64,000 nt of DNA from Bacteroidales bacterium (GTDB taxonomy: Bacteria > Bacteroidota > Bacteroidia > Bacteroidales > UBA932). The notes below the pieces were generated by a model. That model had not been told where the DNA came from. It worked only from the letters and a program-made list of their open reading frames with translations, and made no database searches. Positions within the stretch are counted from its first letter, which is position 1; each line of letters begins with the position of its first letter. Shown piece by piece: positions 59,537-64,000 of this stretch. The stretch lies in contig JAEETO010000002.1 in the NCBI GenBank assembly GCA_016290385.1, positions 1-64,000 of the forward strand, read 5' to 3'. Both the position numbers and the translations under genes were made by a program.

Positions 59537-60475
59537 ATGAGAAAGACCTATCACATTTCTCTGTCCTCCCACGATGAGGTATTGTTCCGAAGTGAAGCCG
59601 ATCTGATCCGCGGCTTCAATTGCCTGGCGCTGGCATCGCTGGAAACTGATTCCCGCTTGCTGGCTGACGGTTTCCCTTCAACCCATCTCCATACTTTGGC
59701 GCAAACGGATGCGCCGGAGGAAGTGATACGTCGGTATCGCTATGCTTATGCCCGGTATTTCAATGCCAGATACAAGCGGCGGGGCCGGCTGGCCGAGCGG
59801 CAGGGCTTCATCCTGCATGTTGACGGATTTCATCATACGATGGCGGCGCTTAATTATGTCAATCGGCAGGGGCTCCATCACGGTATTTCCCCGACACCGT
59901 TCGGCTATCCTCATTGTTCGGCGAATGCTTTCTTCGCGAAGCAGTTGGGTAAGCTACATTCCAAGACATTGATGCCCGATACGGAGCGCTACAAGTATCT
60001 GCCGAAAGGCGTTGTCATTCCGCATCAATACCGTATGGATGCTACCGGCCTCCTGCTAAGGGAAGACATTCTGGACGTAGCCCAGGTGGAATCCTTCTAT
60101 GGAACCCCGCGGAACTATATCTACCAGATGAACAAGATAGGAGACGAGATGTCCCTCCGGGAACAGAAAGAGGAACCTTCTTCTTCGCCACTTATCACCC
60201 TTGAATTGATTGAGCAGGGAACACCGGATATGGATATTGAAAGACTTCTCCGCAATGAAAACGGGAAGCACGATCCCGCCTGGATATCTGATCTGGAACT
60301 TTGTGGCCTGATCGATGAGACCTGTCTGCCAAAATATTGCAAAGGAAAGACGATCTATGAAGCCTCCATTTCTCAGCGTGCCTTTCTCTACGACCTTATC
60401 GAAAAGAATCTGTGGCGATCCCGAAAGAAAAAGACGACCGATGCGCAACTCCGCCGCTGCCTCTGCCTGAAATGA
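59537..60475 (+). CDS. Divergent Y1/HUH transposase-like protein (RAYT/TnpA_REP-like)
   Basis: HUH-like STHLHTLAQT, then YRYAYARYFNARYKRRGRLAERQGFILHVDGFHHTMAALNYVNRQGLHHGISPTPFGYPHCSANAFF, matching the RAYT layout (NHYHLL / YNRRHGRVG / ...YIHLNP....YPWSSY). Start trimmed to 59537. Confidence 0.65.
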   Translation: MRKTYHISLSSHDEVLFRSEADLIRGFNCLALASLETDSRLLADGFPSTHLHTLAQTDAPEEVIRRYRYAYARYFNARYKRRGRLAERQGFILHVDGFHHTMAALNYVNRQGLHHGISPTPFGYPHCSANAFFAKQLGKLHSKTLMPDTERYKYLPKGVVIPHQYRMDATGLLLREDILDVAQVESFYGTPRNYIYQMNKIGDEMSLREQKEEPSSSPLITLELIEQGTPDMDIERLLRNENGKHDPAWISDLELCGLIDETCLPKYCKGKTIYEASISQRAFLYDLIEKNLWRSRKKKTTDAQLRRCLCLK

Positions 60476-60504
60476 AGCTTCGCTGCTGGGCCCTCGGTGG
60501 CTTG

Positions 60505-60647
60505 ATCCCATTTCTGTGTCTCGAAAGGGACCGTTCATCTATCTCATCCCTTTCGCGTCACGGAATCGGGCATTTTTCCCGGAAACGCCTCCACGAAAGG
60601 GAAATAGCGGCGCCTACATGCCTTTCGTGACAGACCCCACGGCGCAG
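60505..60647. repeat. 143-bp palindromic REPIN/BIME-like element, copy B
   Basis: Same orientation and same length as copy A, with scattered substitutions. Confidence 0.8.
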
Positions 60648-60666
60648 GAAGAGTGGGGCGGGGCCG

Positions 60667-61863
60667 CTACTCTTCCATGAAAAGCTCGCCCTTGATGTAT
60701 TCGATGCTCTTCCGGGCGAATTCGTAGCCGCGGGTGCCGGGGCGGGCGACTTTCAGGTATTTTTCGTAGTATTCGAGGGCCTGCTTGTATTTCTTCTGAC
60801 GCTCATAGCAATAGGCGATGGTCGAGAGGGCTTGGATGTTCGAGGGATTGTAGCGGTATGCTTCCTGATAGTGCGCGATGGCCTCGTCGAAACGCTCGAG
60901 GCCGTAGTAACCTGTCCCGTATTGATGATGAATGCGGGAAACGAACGCGGAATCCGGCCGGATCATGTCAGATGCCTTATCGAGCCAGGGCTTGACTTGC
61001 TCGTCAAACGACCGGTACATTTCAGCCATGACAGCGGCGATGGTCCAGGCCAGATTGGCATCGGACGAGTCGATGGCCCAGGCCTGCAGGAGCTCCCGCT
61101 CGGCCCGGTACTGGACGTTCGTATGCCAGTAACTCTGTCCGAGGTAGAAGTGGACGGGATAGCTGTCCTGACCCATGTCTTCGAGTTGCTGGAAGATATC
61201 GGTCGCTGATTCATAGTCGCCTTTCAGGTAATACGCGAGGCCCCGGATGGGCAGCACCGTGAGATTCGCGGAGTCAAGGGCCAGATAATCTTCCGTCATG
61301 CCAAGCACACCGTCATAGTCCTTTTCAGCGAGCAGAAGGTTGGCGGCCTTGCTCACGACCGATTCATTGCGCGGCTTGATGGCCAGCGCCTTTTTGTAAT
61401 AAACCAGCGCTGAGTCGGCCTGCCCCGTCAGATTCCACGCGTCTCCGGCCAGTGCGGCGACAGCCGGAATCGAATCGCGCGCCAGCACCTCCTGACCGAT
61501 ACTCGCGCAGGCGCGATAGTCCTTCATCCGGAAGGCAATCTGCATCTGCTTGATCCGGTAGAGCAGGTTGTCCGGCGCCTGGAGCGAAAGCATTTGGTAA
61601 GTGCCGGCCGCAGCTTCGTAATCGCCGTTGATGAAGTGGCAGTCGGCCAGTTCCGCAAGGACTTCCTCGTCGAGCGCTCCGGGCTGGACCAGTGCTGACA
61701 GCTTCTCAATGGCTTCATCCGTCTTGAAGATACTCTTGAGATAGCGTGCTTCGGCAAGCGCCTCCCGTCGTGCGGCGAGCGAATCCGCCGCCGGCTGTGC
61801 CGCCGCCGCGACACCCAGCGTCGCGGCAGCCAGCACAAGCAGCAGACAGCGTATCCGTTTCAT
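60667..61863 (-). CDS. Secreted TPR protein
   Basis: Signal peptide MKRIRCLLLVLAAATLGVAAAAQ; repeated TPR-like units (e.g. YQEAYRYNPSNIQALSTIAYCYERQKKYKQALEYYEKYLKV). Confidence 0.8.
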   Translation of the reverse strand: MKRIRCLLLVLAAATLGVAAAAQPAADSLAARREALAEARYLKSIFKTDEAIEKLSALVQPGALDEEVLAELADCHFINGDYEAAAGTYQMLSLQAPDNLLYRIKQMQIAFRMKDYRACASIGQEVLARDSIPAVAALAGDAWNLTGQADSALVYYKKALAIKPRNESVVSKAANLLLAEKDYDGVLGMTEDYLALDSANLTVLPIRGLAYYLKGDYESATDIFQQLEDMGQDSYPVHFYLGQSYWHTNVQYRAERELLQAWAIDSSDANLAWTIAAVMAEMYRSFDEQVKPWLDKASDMIRPDSAFVSRIHHQYGTGYYGLERFDEAIAHYQEAYRYNPSNIQALSTIAYCYERQKKYKQALEYYEKYLKVARPGTRGYEFARKSIEYIKGELFMEE

Positions 61864-63167
61864 TTGCTTAACTGAAAGACAACGGGGAAGTTGTAGACCA
61901 CCCGTGTCGGCTCGCCCCTGACAGTGCCGGGTGTCCATTTCGGTGAATCGGAGATAACTTTCACCGCTTCATCGTCGAGCAGCGGATGGACGCCGCGGAG
62001 CACTTTCACTCCCGTGACGCTGCCGTCTTTCTCAACGGTAAACTGGAGCGTGACGCGGCCCTGAAGGCCCTTTTGTTTCGCCTCGGGCGGATAATGGAGA
62101 CGCTGGTTCACCCAGTGGGAGAATTGGTTGGCGTCACCGCCTTCGAACTTGGGCTTGGTCTCGACCAGGGCGAAGGGGATGGCTTCGCTCTCGTCGGCCG
62201 GCTCCGCCTGGGTTTCCGGTTCGGCTGCCGGAGTTTCCATGACGGGCTGCGCTTGTTCGCTGACTGTCGGTTCCGTTAGTTCTTCGGTTTCTTTGGAAGT
62301 ACATTCTGCCAGCAGCAGCGTGGTGGCGGCCAGCAGCGGGATGAGCAGCGCCAGGGAGAGTTTCTTCCAGGCTGCTTTCGAGGAAGTTTGCATCATCGTA
62401 ATACGGTTTTTGAGTTGGGCGTGATTGAAACCGTTGGCCAGGAGGAAACGTTTTTCCCCCACGGCTTTTTTCACGAGTAATAATTGGTATTGCGTTGCAT
62501 CGATGCCTTGGTTGAGGACGAAGTCGTCGGCTTCGTATTCGTGGAGCAGCTTGAGCTCGGTCCGGCAGATCCATACCAGCGGGTTGAACCACTGGAGGAC
62601 GGTCAGGAGCGAAGAGAGCAGCAGGTCCACCGAGTGGCCGCAGCGGACATGAGCCCGTTCGTGGGTGAGGATGGCGGGATAGCGCTCATAATCGCTGCGC
62701 GCGATGACGATGTGCCGCATCCAGCTGTAGGAGGGCGTTTCCTGATCCACCAGATGAAGGATATAGCCTTCGTGTTTTTCGCCGGGGTTTCGGCGGAACA
62801 TCCGGAACATGCTGCCGTAGGAGCGGACATAGAAGGCGAATGTCGCCAGCGCACCGGCAGCATAAAGAAGCAGCAGGAGGGTCTGCCACAGAGGCATGCC
62901 CGGAACGGTAGCCTCGCTGGTTTCGACAAGCGGAGCTTCGCCGTTGAAAGCGACGACAAAGACAGGCTCGATCCATTGGGAATAAAGGGTCGGAGACGGG
63001 AGCCGTACCGGAATCAACGGCAGCAGCAGGCACATCACGCTGCCGGCCAGCAGCACGATCCGGTTGAAGCGGAACCATCCGCTGCGTCGCATCACCAGCA
63101 GGAAGAATGCGTCGAAGACGGCCAGTAGCGCCGAGCTCTTGAGCAGGTAAACCAGAAGGCTGTTCAT
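61860..63167 (-). CDS. BlaR1/MecR1-like M56 metallopeptidase with C-terminal TonB domain
   Basis: Multi-TM N-terminus, ILTHERAHVRCGHSVDLLL (HExxH-like), C-terminal YPPEAKQKGLQGRVTLQFTVEKDGSVTGVKVLRGVHPLLDDEAVKVISDSPKWTPG (TonB). Confidence 0.85.
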   Translation of the reverse strand: MNSLLVYLLKSSALLAVFDAFFLLVMRRSGWFRFNRIVLLAGSVMCLLLPLIPVRLPSPTLYSQWIEPVFVVAFNGEAPLVETSEATVPGMPLWQTLLLLLYAAGALATFAFYVRSYGSMFRMFRRNPGEKHEGYILHLVDQETPSYSWMRHIVIARSDYERYPAILTHERAHVRCGHSVDLLLSSLLTVLQWFNPLVWICRTELKLLHEYEADDFVLNQGIDATQYQLLLVKKAVGEKRFLLANGFNHAQLKNRITMMQTSSKAAWKKLSLALLIPLLAATTLLLAECTSKETEELTEPTVSEQAQPVMETPAAEPETQAEPADESEAIPFALVETKPKFEGGDANQFSHWVNQRLHYPPEAKQKGLQGRVTLQFTVEKDGSVTGVKVLRGVHPLLDDEAVKVISDSPKWTPGTVRGEPTRVVYNFPVVFQLSK

Positions 63168-63526
63168 GGCCGTTTGTTTTCGATCTGGGCGATCAGCGCC
63201 TTGAGTTCTTCGAGATCCATCTTGTCTTCCTCCACGAAGCGGGAGACTACGCTCGCATAGGAATTGGCGTAGAACTTTTCGACCGTGTCGGAAATCACCT
63301 GGTCGGCGAAGCCGCGCTCGTCCACAAGGGCGTAGTAGCGGTAGGCATTGGCGAATTTCTCGCGACCGACGTATCCTTTCTCCTCCAGGAATCCGACCTG
63401 GGTGGCGACGGTGTTATAGTGCGGTTTCGGATCCGGGAAATGCTTGAGCAGGTCCTGGATGAACATCGGACCGTAGGCCCAGAACATCCGCAGGATCTCG
63501 TCTTCTTTGGCAGTCAGTTTCTCCAT
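63164..63526 (-). CDS. BlaI/MecI/CopY-family transcriptional repressor
   Basis: KLTAKEDEILRMFWAYGPMFIQDLLKHFPDPKPHYNTVATQVGFLEEKGYV. Confidence 0.9.
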   Translation of the reverse strand: MEKLTAKEDEILRMFWAYGPMFIQDLLKHFPDPKPHYNTVATQVGFLEEKGYVGREKFANAYRYYALVDERGFADQVISDTVEKFYANSYASVVSRFVEEDKMDLEELKALIAQIENKRP

Positions 63527-63689
63527 TATTGCTTCTTTACGGGATTATCTCCACTGCAAAGATAATACTTTTTTCTTATTTCCTAATATTTTTCGGAGAA
63601 AAACGAAAATTTTGCGGAAATCATGCAAATACAGATTTGCGCGGAATCTTTGACGCAAGATTTCGTACATTTGTGCATCTTGTTATTGT

Positions 63690-64000
63690 ATGAAGAAACG
63701 TAATCAGCGTAACCGGACGACAAAATCCGGATTCTTTGCGATGCTGCTGGCCCTGGTCGGCATCGGAACGACCAGTTGCTGGCCTGTCTGCATGTACGGA
63801 ACCCCCTCTGCCGAATGGTCGGTCAAAGGGAAAGTCATCGATGACGCAGGGCGGCCGGTCCCGGGTCTTCAGGTGGCGCTCGGCAACCGTGTGGACAATG
63901 AGCCCGGCGTCATCTACGACCAGAACTACTGGCCGCTCGATACCTTGACAACCGGCCCGGACGGGGTGTATCAGGTCAATTCCAGTGGGTTCCCGCTGTC
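63690..64000 (+). CDS. Radical SAM-associated putative lipoprotein (partial, runs off the right edge)
   Basis: MKKRNQRNRTTKSGFFAMLLALVGIGTTSCWPVCMYGTPSAEWSVKGKVIDDAGRPVPGLQVAL; CMYGTPxAxxxVKGKV block typical of the family; -7-like TACATTTG at 63666-63673. Confidence 0.65.
   Translation, partial: MKKRNQRNRTTKSGFFAMLLALVGIGTTSCWPVCMYGTPSAEWSVKGKVIDDAGRPVPGLQVALGNRVDNEPGVIYDQNYWPLDTLTTGPDGVYQVNSSGFPL

Overview
A 64 kb window from a Bacteroidales-type genome, judged from the dcw cluster gene order, TAnnTTTG -7 promoter elements, SusD-free glycogen operon, and M56-TonB, DUF4369-thioredoxin and rSAM-lipoprotein families. About 0.3-8.6 kb is an AT-rich accessory island. It starts at a truncated IS5-like transposase, then on the minus strand holds: (i) a complete four-gene Type II CBASS operon (2TM/beta-barrel Cap15-like effector, CD-NTase, E1-E2 Cap2, JAB Cap3); (ii) an AAA-ATPase + RloB pair resembling AbiL; (iii) a degenerate Rhs-core fragment; (iv) two small membrane/lipoprotein ORFs (candidate immunity genes); and (v) the AT-rich C-terminal tip of a 2054-aa Rhs/YD-repeat protein whose core is GC-rich. 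From about 15 to 54 kb the content is mostly ordinary core: TPR regulator, glycogen operon, xseAB, engB, prs, nadE, methylmalonyl-CoA decarboxylase, lptB, dnaX, a CE7 esterase, an M16 peptidase, mscL, an S51-like/ATP-grasp fusion and the mraZ-to-ftsZ division/cell-wall cluster, then gltX, rpiB and truB. The 54-64 kb part holds exported enzymes and a divergent Y1/HUH RAYT-like transposase gene. That gene lies between two 143-bp palindromic repeat copies, with a short derivative directly upstream: a candidate REPIN/RAYT system. A second palindromic repeat family occurs twice (33.9 and 46.8 kb) with a compensatory stem substitution. All functional calls were made by reading the translations; no database searches were run.
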